Below are positions 1 to 8,827 of a stretch of DNA of 64,000 nt, piece after piece (the stretch's first letter is position 1; the number at the start of each line of letters is the position of its first letter). Source of the DNA: Leptolyngbyaceae cyanobacterium C42_A2020_001 (GTDB lineage: Bacteria; Cyanobacteriota; Cyanobacteriia; Leptolyngbyales; Leptolyngbyaceae); contig JACYLN010000019.1 in NCBI GenBank assembly GCA_015272515.1, forward strand, positions 1 through 64,000, read 5' to 3'. The notes under the pieces were generated by a model. That model saw nothing but the letters and a program-made list of their open reading frames with translations. It ran no database searches and was not told the DNA's origin. The position numbers and the translations under genes are program-made.

Positions 1-172
1 TGAGCAGAGCACCCTGCAACTACCGACTATTATCTCTTATTTCCCAACAGGTCTACTACATATCTTTGGCTACGCTGCCGTAGAGATATCCCAAACTTCT
101 TGCTAGTGTACTTGTTCACAGACACTCCCTTAAAATCACAATCTGTACAAGCAATAGCATTGTAAGCCTTCT

Positions 173-257
173 GCCTAACGGTAAAGTTGTGCGGCGGCCG
201 ACAAACTTGAATTCCCACCGATAATCTCTTTCCGGCTGCACCAACGAAGTGTTGGGC
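173..257 (-). other. attC-like integron recombination site (putative)
   Basis: Minus strand reads GCCCAAC-ACTTC-GTTGGTGC-(45 nt)-GCACAAC-TTTACC-GTTAGGC: R''(RYYYAAC), 5-nt spacer, 8-nt L'', 7-nt L', 6-nt spacer, R'(GTTRRRY). L''/L' pair with one extrahelical G. Confidence 0.7.
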
Positions 258-269
258 GGCTCTTTTGCA

Positions 270-686
270 TTAACGAGATCGCTCCCACACCTGCTGCCAG
301 AGGTCAAGCCGTTGCTTGAGCGGATCAGTTCCGGCAGTAATACCGCTATTGGTGAACTGCATCAGGCGATCGACTGCCGGATTATGCTGTTCCCACATTG
401 GTCGTCCCCCGCCATTTGGATTCCCTGTTTTACCAAATTGCGCCCAGTAGCCACTTGTCAGATCCGCCATTTGGCGATCGCTGGGTGTGACGGCAAAATT
501 TGGGATGCCCTGAGCTAAGGGTTGAATTGCATCAGGCACATTGAAGGCAAAAGGAATCTCGCAGCCATGACGAGTGCCCATGTCTCGACCTCGCATCCCT
601 TGGAACACATAGGCATAGCGATAGAGCCAAACGGGTTGACCAGCCTGCGCCATTTCAGATGTCAAGCGATGGAAACAAACATACAC
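270..686 (-). pseudogene. carboxylesterase type B C-terminal fragment
   Basis: 138-aa ORF resembling the C-terminal part of type B carboxylesterases (QPVWLYRYAYVFQGMRG..HGCEIPFAF..MADLTSGYWAQFGKTGNPNG); no catalytic Ser region and no extension upstream in frame. Confidence 0.55.
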
Positions 687-740
687 CTTACAAGAACCGC
701 TACGATGATGTCTTCAGCCGAAACGACAAAGCAGCCCAAC

Positions 741-860
741 AACTTATTTATGCCGAAATTTTCTGGATAATCCGCTTAAGTAGGGCATTATCGAGAAGTT
801 TTCTGCATACTTCACTCAAGTAGGATATTATCGAGAAATTTTCCACATAATATCCCTATG
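741..860. repeat. about three imperfect 40-bp tandem repeats
   Basis: TAGGGCATTATCGAGAAGTTTTCTGCATACTTCACTCAAG (781-820) followed by TAGGATATTATCGAGAAATTTTCCACATAATATCCCTATG (821-860); 741-780 is a more diverged copy in register. Confidence 0.65.
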
Positions 861-983
861 TAAAGTTGCTTAACCGAGTTCGAGAGGTCATATCCCCAAT
901 GGGACGAATCAACCCATACTCTTCTAATAAATTATTACGATGATGTATCCACGAATTCTATGGTGCCAGAGTGCGATCGCACC

Positions 984-2330
984 CTATTTTCGCAACTTAG
1001 CTTGAGCCGATTTCAGCATCACCTGAGCCTCAGTATAAACGGTCGTATCTTTTTGTACTTTCTTTAGTTCGCTGATAATTCTTTGCATCTCACTCACTTG
1101 TTGACGATTTAAGGCTTTTGCACTATCAGGAATGGATGCAATGAGAGATTGAGTGAGCTGCTGAGCGCGTTCATAGGATTCTACAGAGGTTTGTTCTTGG
1201 ACTAATCTCAGCCGAGTGCTAGAAAGTTTCTGCTTGTATTTCTCCAGCAATTTTCGAGAGGCAACAAAATCAGGATCGTTTACCTCAATGGTGTTAATTT
1301 GGGCGATCGCGTCCTCCCAAAGTTTCACCGCTTCCTGCCATTCTGCTGCGGTTTGCACTGGCTTATTGGAGAACTTCTGCGCCGTTTCTGCCGCTAGTTT
1401 AGAGGCTTGAATTACACTGCCAGAACGCACATTGTCTGCCGTAAAGCCTGCCACCTGTTGAAAATCGCGCTCGTAAGCGATCAATTTCGTTCGAGCAGTT
1501 TTGCCTGCAAGCGTTTCAGAGGGCAGCGCCCGCAGGTCATCCATGCCCTGTTGCCATTGCGCCAGCACCGTTTGCTTTTGAGCAATGTCATTCACCTGTT
1601 GATACTGTTGTTTCGCAGTAGCGATCGTCTGCTCTGCTTCAGTTAATTTGGTTTGGGCATTCTTTTCTTGAAACAGCGTTGCCTGCATCCGTGCCACATT
1701 TTTGCGTGCCTGCTGAAACTCATCCAGCGTAAACCGCCAGCTACATTGAAACCAACTGCAATAGGTGCCGGGGTAGTAACCCAGGAACCAGACAGGCAAG
1801 GCATCCAGATGCTTTTGTGCCTGCTCGACTCTGGTAGCACCCAGTTCAAAATCTGCCGGACTGGTGGCTTGATTCACCAGTTGATCCGCTTGTTCCGTTG
1901 CCGCGATCGCCTGCCGATAGTTGTGATCCATGCTGATGAAACTGGGCAGCAGTACCATGGGCATCGTTTTTGCGACCGGGTATCGAATCATCGGGTAGGG
2001 CAAGTTGAGAACCCAAACACCGCCGACAATGCTTGTGAGCGCGATCGCCCCCCACTTGATCTGGTTGAGCAGTTTGGATGGCGGACGGTTGGCTTTTGCT
2101 GCCTTGCGTAACACTTTCTCATCGAAGTCGGGGAACAAATCGTCGAGCGAGTCTTTCAATTCCTCAACCGTTAAAGGATTTCCCGGTCTTGCACACAACT
2201 TTTCCAGGCGTTTCAGTGCAATTTCTTGTTGCACCTGACCAGCGGGGCTGCTAGCGCATCGGCGTTGAATCTCCGCTTTCAAAATTTCAAAGGCAGACTG
2301 ATTGAGGCAAACCATGAGTTGAGATGGCAA
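984..2330 (-). CDS. hypothetical protein with one TM segment and Gln/Ala-rich coiled-coil region
   Basis: 448-aa ORF, hydrophobic segment IKWGAIALTSIVGGVWVLNLPY, long helical tail. Confidence 0.8.
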   Translation of the reverse strand: MPSQLMVCLNQSAFEILKAEIQRRCASSPAGQVQQEIALKRLEKLCARPGNPLTVEELKDSLDDLFPDFDEKVLRKAAKANRPPSKLLNQIKWGAIALTSIVGGVWVLNLPYPMIRYPVAKTMPMVLLPSFISMDHNYRQAIAATEQADQLVNQATSPADFELGATRVEQAQKHLDALPVWFLGYYPGTYCSWFQCSWRFTLDEFQQARKNVARMQATLFQEKNAQTKLTEAEQTIATAKQQYQQVNDIAQKQTVLAQWQQGMDDLRALPSETLAGKTARTKLIAYERDFQQVAGFTADNVRSGSVIQASKLAAETAQKFSNKPVQTAAEWQEAVKLWEDAIAQINTIEVNDPDFVASRKLLEKYKQKLSSTRLRLVQEQTSVESYERAQQLTQSLIASIPDSAKALNRQQVSEMQRIISELKKVQKDTTVYTEAQVMLKSAQAKLRK

Positions 2331-2394
2331 CTAGTTGGATAACTTCAGTATTCCCAGGTAGTAGTACCAAACCGTAAAAATTAAGTTCGTAAAT

Positions 2395-3372
2395 CTAATT
2401 CGGAATAAACAAATCGACAATAAACGGCAGATGATCCGAATCAATATTGGCACCTACGCGAGTATCTCGAACTTGAATCTCTGGACTGACTAAAGCATGA
2501 TCAATTGGAATCCACAGGAGAGGTTTGAGCGAGGCAAGCAGAGGATGGGTACTGGCAAACTGAGTTGGCGCGGGCCAGGTGGGTAAAATGCCATATCCTT
2601 GACGAGTATTTTTCAAGCCAGTCTTACTTTTGAGTCGTTTGTAATAGGGCGACCACATTGTTGTATTTAAGTCACCAATCAGGACAATTGGAGTTTTTTG
2701 CTTTTGAATGTAATCGGTGACTTGCTGGAGTTCAGCATTGCGAAATGCCGCAAGGCTAGGTAAGGGTGGAAGCGGATGAGTAGTGACCAGCATGGCTTTA
2801 CGACCATTGACCGTGATGGTGGCAGAGATTAAATCCTGTTTCGCAGACCCGAAAAGGGTGGGATTTTCCAGCGGAATGCGGCTAAAAACAGCAATATCTT
2901 TAGGAGCTTCAAAGACATAGGGCATTTGAGTCTTGAGTGGTTCCAACGACTGTAGCCAATGCTCATCTCGTTCCTGAAACACGGCAATATCTGGTTTTTC
3001 AGCTTCGATCAACGCCAAAATTTTGTCAGGATTTTGATTTCGCACGTACAGGTTTGATAGCAGAATTCGCAGGTTATGCGATGGGGGCGCGATCGCCGAT
3101 GGCACATACCAGGGCATGACTTCAACCAATTGCAGCGCCACGCAGAATAACGCAACTAACACCCAAGTGCGATGGCGTAATAAACCCAACGGCACTAGCA
3201 GCAGTGAGCTAAGCATCAAATACTGCACCTTGAAGTGACTGGTTAATTCCAGGTAAGGATGCCATGCAACCAGACTGAGTAACGAGACGAGCGTCAACAG
3301 GACAATACCGCTACCCAGTAGCCAGACCAGGTTGCGGACAAGGGGCAGTTTAGTTAAAGGATAAGATGGCAT
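2395..3372 (-). CDS. endonuclease/exonuclease/phosphatase family protein
   Basis: N-terminal TM helices, then RILLSNLYVRNQN..IAVFQERDEHW..IGDLNTTMWSPYY..IDHALVS..DSDHLPFIVDL typical of the EEP fold. Confidence 0.85.
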   Translation of the reverse strand: MPSYPLTKLPLVRNLVWLLGSGIVLLTLVSLLSLVAWHPYLELTSHFKVQYLMLSSLLLVPLGLLRHRTWVLVALFCVALQLVEVMPWYVPSAIAPPSHNLRILLSNLYVRNQNPDKILALIEAEKPDIAVFQERDEHWLQSLEPLKTQMPYVFEAPKDIAVFSRIPLENPTLFGSAKQDLISATITVNGRKAMLVTTHPLPPLPSLAAFRNAELQQVTDYIQKQKTPIVLIGDLNTTMWSPYYKRLKSKTGLKNTRQGYGILPTWPAPTQFASTHPLLASLKPLLWIPIDHALVSPEIQVRDTRVGANIDSDHLPFIVDLFIPN

Positions 3373-3467
3373 GAATAAACTGGGCGATCGCGACAGGATT
3401 AGCTACACCCAGTATTCCATCGACTCCTTAGAATCAGAGCTGACTTCATCAAAAAATGATGCCAAGA

Positions 3468-4166
3468 TTACGCTGCTGCACTTAACACCGAATTACTGGC
3501 TAATTTGCCATCTTCCATGTGCACGATGCGATCGGCAACATCCAAAATCCGGTTGTCATGCGTTACCAGCAGAATCGTGCAGCCCTGCTCTTTTGCTAAC
3601 GTTTGCATCAAGTTCACCACATCCCGCCCTGATTTACTGTCTAATGCGGCTGTCGGTTCATCTGCCAGCACAATTTTAGGATGGCTCACCAGGGCGCGGG
3701 CGATCGCCACTCGCTGTTTCTGCCCACCCGATAAATCGTCGGGATAATAGTTGAGCCGCTTGCCTAAGCCTACATGCTCCAGCATTTCTGCGGCTCGTTC
3801 ATACATCACTTGCGAAGACAGATGATTGTGCAATTCCAAGCCCATTTTGACGTTCTGTACGGCAGTCAGACTGTTATGCAAGTTATGCGCCTGAAAAATG
3901 TAGCCGTTTTTTCGACGTGCAAATGTGAGTTGTGAGGCACTGGCTCCGCACAACTCTTGACCTAATACTTGCAAACTTCCAGACTGAGCTGAGCGTAATC
4001 CACCGACTAAGGTCAGCAATGTGGTTTTTCCTGAACCAGAAGGTCCAGTCATAATCACAATTTCACCTGCACAAATATCTAAACTGACATCAAATAAAAC
4101 TTGCTTGCGGAGTTTATCTTGTCCAAAGAAGTGATTGAGATTTTGGATAGAGATGATAGGAGACAT
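3468..4166 (-). CDS. devA: DevA-family ABC transporter ATP-binding protein
   Basis: Walker A GPSGSGKT, signature LSGGQKQRVAIARAL, Walker B IVLADEPTAALD; adjacent to DevC/DevB-like genes. Confidence 0.85.
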   Translation of the reverse strand: MSPIISIQNLNHFFGQDKLRKQVLFDVSLDICAGEIVIMTGPSGSGKTTLLTLVGGLRSAQSGSLQVLGQELCGASASQLTFARRKNGYIFQAHNLHNSLTAVQNVKMGLELHNHLSSQVMYERAAEMLEHVGLGKRLNYYPDDLSGGQKQRVAIARALVSHPKIVLADEPTAALDSKSGRDVVNLMQTLAKEQGCTILLVTHDNRILDVADRIVHMEDGKLASNSVLSAAA

Positions 4167-4175
4167 GGGTAATCC

Positions 4176-5351
4176 TTAAAACATATCAGCCGGATCAGCA
4201 GATTGCAGCTTGCGGGTGGCGATCGCACCCGAAATTATGCACATAATGATCGTCAGAATCAGCACCATAATGGCTCGTGAGGCAGTCATCATGATGGGCA
4301 GGGCGGTAGCATTTGCGGCGAGTTTATAAAGCCCAATTGGCAAAATGAAGCCAGGAATGAATCCTAGGAGAGCCAGAATAATCGCTTCTTCAAAGACAAT
4401 CGCGAGTAGATATTGATTGCGATAGCCCATTGCTTTGAAGGTGGCATATTCTTTCAAATGACTATTGACATCCGTTGAAAGCACTTGATACACAATCACC
4501 ACGCCCACAACAAATGCCATTGCGGTTCCCAATCCAAAAATGAATCCAATCGGACTTTCAGTTTTCCAAAAGCTTTCTTCAAACTCGATGTATTCTTTGT
4601 GCGTTAAAACCCGCACATCATTAGCAAGATGGGCTTCAAGCTGTGCTGCAACTTGTTTCGCATCATAGCCTGGTTCTAGTTTAATTAAGCCTAAACTGGC
4701 GCTAGCAGCTTCTCGACGCGGGAAGAAGTGTAAAAAGGTTTGGTCACTGGCGATGAGAATGCCATCGGCTCCAAAAGACGCACCTAAGGCGAATAATCCA
4801 CCAATCGTGATCGTTCGGCGTTCAACTTCGGTGGTGGTTGGTTTGCCCTGCTCCACTTGCGCGATCGCTTGTTTGTAGTTGCCTCTAGAGTTGCGATCAA
4901 ACAACACCTGATCCGGCAATTTGATCACGTTCAATTGCTGGTTCACTTCGGGTAGGTTCAGCGCTGGCTGATCGGGATTAAAGGCAATCACCTGAATCGA
5001 GGTGTCTTTGCGGGTGTCGGGATGTTTCCAGGTAATGACGTTGGAATAAAACGGTTCAGCCGATTGCACACCCGGAATATCTTTTGCCTGATACAGGCGA
5101 CGACGAGAAAACGTTCCCAAATTTTGAGTATTCCGCGCCTGGGGACTGACTAACACAATATCGGCATCTAGAGCACGACTCAGTTTTGTGTTGCTGTCAT
5201 ACAATGCACTTTGAAAACCGAGTTGCATAAACATCAACACATCAGCAAAGGCAATCCCCGATAACGCCACGAGCAAGCGACTGCGTTCCTTACTCAGTTG
5301 CAGCCATCCTAGCGGAGTGCGGCGTTGAATTTGTTGAATCAGTCCTGTCAT
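4176..5351 (-). CDS. devC: DevC-family ABC transporter permease
   Basis: 391 aa, FtsX-like permease with TPLGWLQLSKERSRLLVALSGIAFADVLMFMQLGF N-terminus; between devA-like and devB-like genes. Confidence 0.85.
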   Translation of the reverse strand: MTGLIQQIQRRTPLGWLQLSKERSRLLVALSGIAFADVLMFMQLGFQSALYDSNTKLSRALDADIVLVSPQARNTQNLGTFSRRRLYQAKDIPGVQSAEPFYSNVITWKHPDTRKDTSIQVIAFNPDQPALNLPEVNQQLNVIKLPDQVLFDRNSRGNYKQAIAQVEQGKPTTTEVERRTITIGGLFALGASFGADGILIASDQTFLHFFPRREAASASLGLIKLEPGYDAKQVAAQLEAHLANDVRVLTHKEYIEFEESFWKTESPIGFIFGLGTAMAFVVGVVIVYQVLSTDVNSHLKEYATFKAMGYRNQYLLAIVFEEAIILALLGFIPGFILPIGLYKLAANATALPIMMTASRAIMVLILTIIMCIISGAIATRKLQSADPADMF

Positions 5352-6538
5352 TGTTCAATTACCGCCGTGATTTGCAAGTTGGTAAATTTTTTGGCTTGTT
5401 GGCTCGATGCTGGATCTAACCCCACATGAACTTCCACGATGCGGCTGTCAATGTTGGTGCTGGGGTCCGTGTTAACGATAGTTTGTCGCTTCACCTGGGA
5501 ATCAATCCGTTCAACTCTTCCCACCAGTTCACCGGGAATTGAATCGCTAGTGACTCGCACTCGTTGACCTGGTTTTACCTTGCTGATGTCGCTTTGATAG
5601 ACTTCGGCGATCGCGTACATCTGTTGCGTTTTACCAATCTCAGCAATGCCCTCATTAGAAACAACTTCCCCAGCGCGAGTGTGAATCGCTAAGACCTCGC
5701 CATCCATCGGCGATCGCACATAGGCTTGATCCAAATCTGCTTTTGCCCGGTTCATTGCTGCAACAGCGCGATCCACTTCCGCCTGATTCGCCCGCACATC
5801 CACCGGACGTACTTCTGCAATCCGCTCCAGGTTCGCCTGCGCCTGGTTCAGTTGCGCGGGACTGGTCGATCGAATGCGACCTAAGACTGCTTCAGCTTCT
5901 TGCACACTTCTTCGAGCCGTGTCTAGTGCTAAACGTCGCCGATCCAGATCAGACGAGGAAATCGCACCTTCTTGATACAGAGACTGATAGCGGTTAAATT
6001 CCGTTTCAGCATTTTGCAACTCCGAGGTTAAACGGGCAACCGTTGCTGATTGAGCATTAATATCCCCCTGCCGCTGCGCCTCTAGCCGAGCAATTTCAGC
6101 CCGTTGGGCATTAATTTCGCCTTGCTTGGCTCCGGCTTGAGTGATCGCAAGCTTTGCCTGTGCCACTTTCACATCTTCTTGTGCTTGTTCGTAGGCTGCC
6201 TGCAAGCGATCGCGGCTATCCAAAATCGCAACCACTTGTCCCGTTTTGACGCGATCGCCCTCCCGCACCAGCAATTGCTCCACCCGGTTGCCATTGTTTG
6301 ACGTGGGAGCCGATAGTTTTATGACTTCGCCCTGGGGTTCCAGTCTCCCCAAAGCCGTAACCGTTGTGATTTTGGCTGGAGTGACCGCTGCCGACTGACT
6401 TGCTGCTTGCTGAGTAGACTGCGATCGCCAAACTCCATACCCTGCACTGCCAGCAACCAAAACCAGCGTAGTAGCCGCAAATCCGACCCAGCGACGGGTT
6501 TTCGTCTGAGAAATGCTGTCAAGCGAACTTTGCAGCAT
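5348..6538 (-). CDS. devB: DevB/HlyD-family periplasmic adaptor subunit
   Basis: N-terminal TM, TVTALGRLEPQGEVIKLSAP, coiled-coil, VRSPMDGEVLAIHTRAGE; overlaps devC start. Confidence 0.85.
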   Translation of the reverse strand: MLQSSLDSISQTKTRRWVGFAATTLVLVAGSAGYGVWRSQSTQQAASQSAAVTPAKITTVTALGRLEPQGEVIKLSAPTSNNGNRVEQLLVREGDRVKTGQVVAILDSRDRLQAAYEQAQEDVKVAQAKLAITQAGAKQGEINAQRAEIARLEAQRQGDINAQSATVARLTSELQNAETEFNRYQSLYQEGAISSSDLDRRRLALDTARRSVQEAEAVLGRIRSTSPAQLNQAQANLERIAEVRPVDVRANQAEVDRAVAAMNRAKADLDQAYVRSPMDGEVLAIHTRAGEVVSNEGIAEIGKTQQMYAIAEVYQSDISKVKPGQRVRVTSDSIPGELVGRVERIDSQVKRQTIVNTDPSTNIDSRIVEVHVGLDPASSQQAKKFTNLQITAVIEQ

Positions 6539-6567
6539 GGGTAAACTCCTGAACGCTATTTAGGATT

Positions 6568-6618
6568 AAACGAAACAGTTTCGTTTCGCATAAATCTAAA
6601 CTAAACTGTTTCGTTTCG
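6568..6618. promoter_or_regulatory. putative TetR-type operator pair in the devB / tetR divergent region
   Basis: Perfect 19-bp palindrome AAACGAAAC-A-GTTTCGTTT (6568-6586) and a partial second copy CTAAACTGTTTCGTTTCG (6601-6618) offset by exactly 30 bp. Confidence 0.65.
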
Positions 6619-6834
6619 TGGTGTCAAGAGGTATGATGGGAGGAGTCAGGAGGTAAGGGAGATGAGGGAGGGGCGGTGTTTTATACCTATCTGCCTGGAA
6701 GTCAGAAGGATTTGAGATTACCCAATCCCCAATCTTCAATCTCTAATTATTCAATTCCTCCCCATCTCCCTCTTCCCCAACCTCCCCATCTCCCTCACCC
6801 CCAATCCCCGCTACCTCATCATTTCCCCCCTGTC

Positions 6835-7458
6835 ATGACCACCGCCCGCGATTTATCTCCCGAAAAAACGCAAGCCATCCTGGATGGAGCCATGCAAGAG
6901 TTTTTGGAGCATGGTTATGCAGGAGCCAGGGTGGATAAAATCGTGATGGCAGCAGGAGTGTCTAAAGCAACGGTATATCGCCACTTTCCTGATAAAGAAG
7001 CCTTGTTTACGGCGCTGATTCAGCGGATGGCAGTGAGAAAAGAACTATTCCAGATGCAAAACCTGCAATCGTTGGATGAAGAGCCAGTCGTTTTCCTAAA
7101 AAAATACGCAACTGGAATGCTGGATAATGTAGCGGGCGACCCACAAGTTCTGACGTTTCTGCGAATGATGATTGGCGAATCAGGGCGCTTCCCAGCGTTG
7201 GCGCGAGCCTTTGTCAAGAACATTGAGAAACCTAGTTTGGATTTACTCACGAAATATTTTGCGTCTCATCCCAAACTCAACATTGCCGATCCTGAAGTGG
7301 CGGCACGAGCATTCATTGGCACGCTGATTCATTTCGTCATGTTGAGGTATGTGTTGCATGGGGAGGATATTGTGCCAATTGAGCGCGATCGCCTGTTGGA
7401 TAGCCTCCTTGCTCTTCTTCTTCAGTCAAACACAGTGCAGGATCAGTCAGCTTCATAG
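6835..7458 (+). CDS. TetR/AcrR family transcriptional regulator
   Basis: HTH KTQAILDGAMQEFLEHGYAGARVDKIVMAAGVSKATVYRHFPDKEALF. ORF track start (6676) replaced by ATG at 6835 because upstream codons translate low-complexity C-rich DNA. Confidence 0.85.
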   Translation: MTTARDLSPEKTQAILDGAMQEFLEHGYAGARVDKIVMAAGVSKATVYRHFPDKEALFTALIQRMAVRKELFQMQNLQSLDEEPVVFLKKYATGMLDNVAGDPQVLTFLRMMIGESGRFPALARAFVKNIEKPSLDLLTKYFASHPKLNIADPEVAARAFIGTLIHFVMLRYVLHGEDIVPIERDRLLDSLLALLLQSNTVQDQSAS

Positions 7459-7516
7459 GAAAAGCTATCGCCCTTGCAGTCAAGAGCGATAGCGGGTTCA
7501 AGCAAAAGTCACTCAG

Positions 7517-8827
7517 TTAGTGATGACCATTGCCATTCCGGTGACCATTACCATTACCATTGCCATTCCGGTGACCATTACCATTACCATTACCATTGCC
7601 ATTCCGGTGACCATTACCATTGCCATTGCGAATGGGAGTACCGCAAGGGTAGGTAGCAACCACGAGTTCGCGGGCGGGTGTTTCTTCCAGTTCTGAGACT
7701 TTGACTGGAGAAGCCACAAAATGATTCGGATCGGCTTTGGCAGCCAGGTAATCAGCCTGTAGCTTAGCAACCATCTCTTCCCGACGGTCATACAACCGCT
7801 TGAGGGGACGGGCCTCGCACTGGTTGATGACGTAGGCGGTCATGATCGGTAGCGCGATCGTGCTGTCGGTGTAGCAAACGATGGTGTTGGGCAGCTCCTC
7901 GGGATCCACCTTGCCCCAGCTCACAGCTTCGTTAGGGGTTGCGCCGGAAAGTCCACCCGTATCGGGGCGAGCATCAGTGATTTGAATGAAGAAGTCGTGC
8001 CCCCGTTCTTCCAAACCCAACACTTCATGCAACTGAGGCTGAGTTTGCAGCATGAAGTTCTTAGGACTGCCACCACCAATGATTAAAGCGGCGCTCTTGC
8101 CTTCCACATCTGGATTACCTGTGTCACGAGCAGCGTAGGCGATCGCAGCCGTCTCATTCACATCCAGAGAGGGATCAATCACCAACTTGTACCCTTCCAA
8201 CGACAAAGCCGCCACATTCATGCCAATCGAGCTGTCGCCCGGAGATGATGTGTAAATGGGCACACCGCACTCATACGCCGTCGCCAATAGGCAGGAGTTT
8301 TTCACGCCCACTTGCTTTTCCACCTCGCGCACGTATTTACCCAGCAAATGGTGGAATTCAGCAGTGCCCATGCGATGTTGAAAGGGTTCTGCTTTCAAGA
8401 TCTCCCGAATAAACGCATCCGTTTCTAGTAGTACGTCGTACCCAAACACAATGTCGTAAATCCGAATCCGCCCTTCTTGCCGCAGTTTCACGTCATCCAA
8501 AAAGGGACTGCTGGCAAACAAATCCAACCCTAGCCCGTAGTGAATATCGTGATACAGATTTGCGCCCGTGCTGATAATCCAATCAACAAAACCATTGCGG
8601 ATCAAAGGAGCCAGAACCGACACGCCAAATCCAGCAGGAGTCATGGCACCGGAAAGGCTAAGCCCAACCGTTACGCCGTCTGTCATCACTTCGCGAGACA
8701 AAAGGTGACAAATTTCTCGCAAACGTGCCGAGTTATAGGCAGTGAAATAACCATCAATCAAGTCAACCACGCTGATTTCCGCAGGCATGGGGGAGGGTGC
8801 GATTTTACGGCTGAGCAATTTTGACAT
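7517..8827 (-). CDS. deoxyhypusine synthase-like family protein with Asn-Gly/His-Arg repeat tail
   Basis: 436 aa; [43 protein letters not shown] and [17 protein letters not shown] typical of the DHS family; C-terminus [37 protein letters not shown]. Confidence 0.85.
   Translation of the reverse strand: MSKLLSRKIAPSPMPAEISVVDLIDGYFTAYNSARLREICHLLSREVMTDGVTVGLSLSGAMTPAGFGVSVLAPLIRNGFVDWIISTGANLYHDIHYGLGLDLFASSPFLDDVKLRQEGRIRIYDIVFGYDVLLETDAFIREILKAEPFQHRMGTAEFHHLLGKYVREVEKQVGVKNSCLLATAYECGVPIYTSSPGDSSIGMNVAALSLEGYKLVIDPSLDVNETAAIAYAARDTGNPDVEGKSAALIIGGGSPKNFMLQTQPQLHEVLGLEERGHDFFIQITDARPDTGGLSGATPNEAVSWGKVDPEELPNTIVCYTDSTIALPIMTAYVINQCEARPLKRLYDRREEMVAKLQADYLAAKADPNHFVASPVKVSELEETPARELVVATYPCGTPIRNGNGNGHRNGNGNGNGNGHRNGNGNGNGHRNGNGHH
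7523..7631. repeat. coding minisatellite (CCATTACCATTGCCATTCCGGTGA-type units)
   Basis: Repeated CCATTA/CCATTG hexamers punctuated by CCATTCCGGTGA, encoding the NG/HR tail. Confidence 0.8.

Noticed and set aside
30-307. Minus-strand ORFs of 62 and 63 aa at the window start
   Set aside because: Both run through the attC-like structure and show no recognisable homology; a cassette ORF to the left cannot be judged from this window.
868-874. GCTTAAC as a second attC R-box
   Set aside because: Matches RYYYAAC but no matching L boxes or partner GTTRRRY at suitable spacing were found.
6676-6834. N-terminal extension of TetR in the ORF track
   Set aside because: Translates pyrimidine-rich intergenic repeat; HTH homology and a good start place the N-terminus at 6835.
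7523-7631. Regular repeats resembling a CRISPR array
   Set aside because: Units are short and contiguous with no unique spacers, and they are in frame with the CDS.
7474-7656. Plus-strand His/Tyr-rich ORF ([16 protein letters not shown])
   Set aside because: Antisense translation of the minisatellite in the deoxyhypusine synthase-like gene; no independent support.
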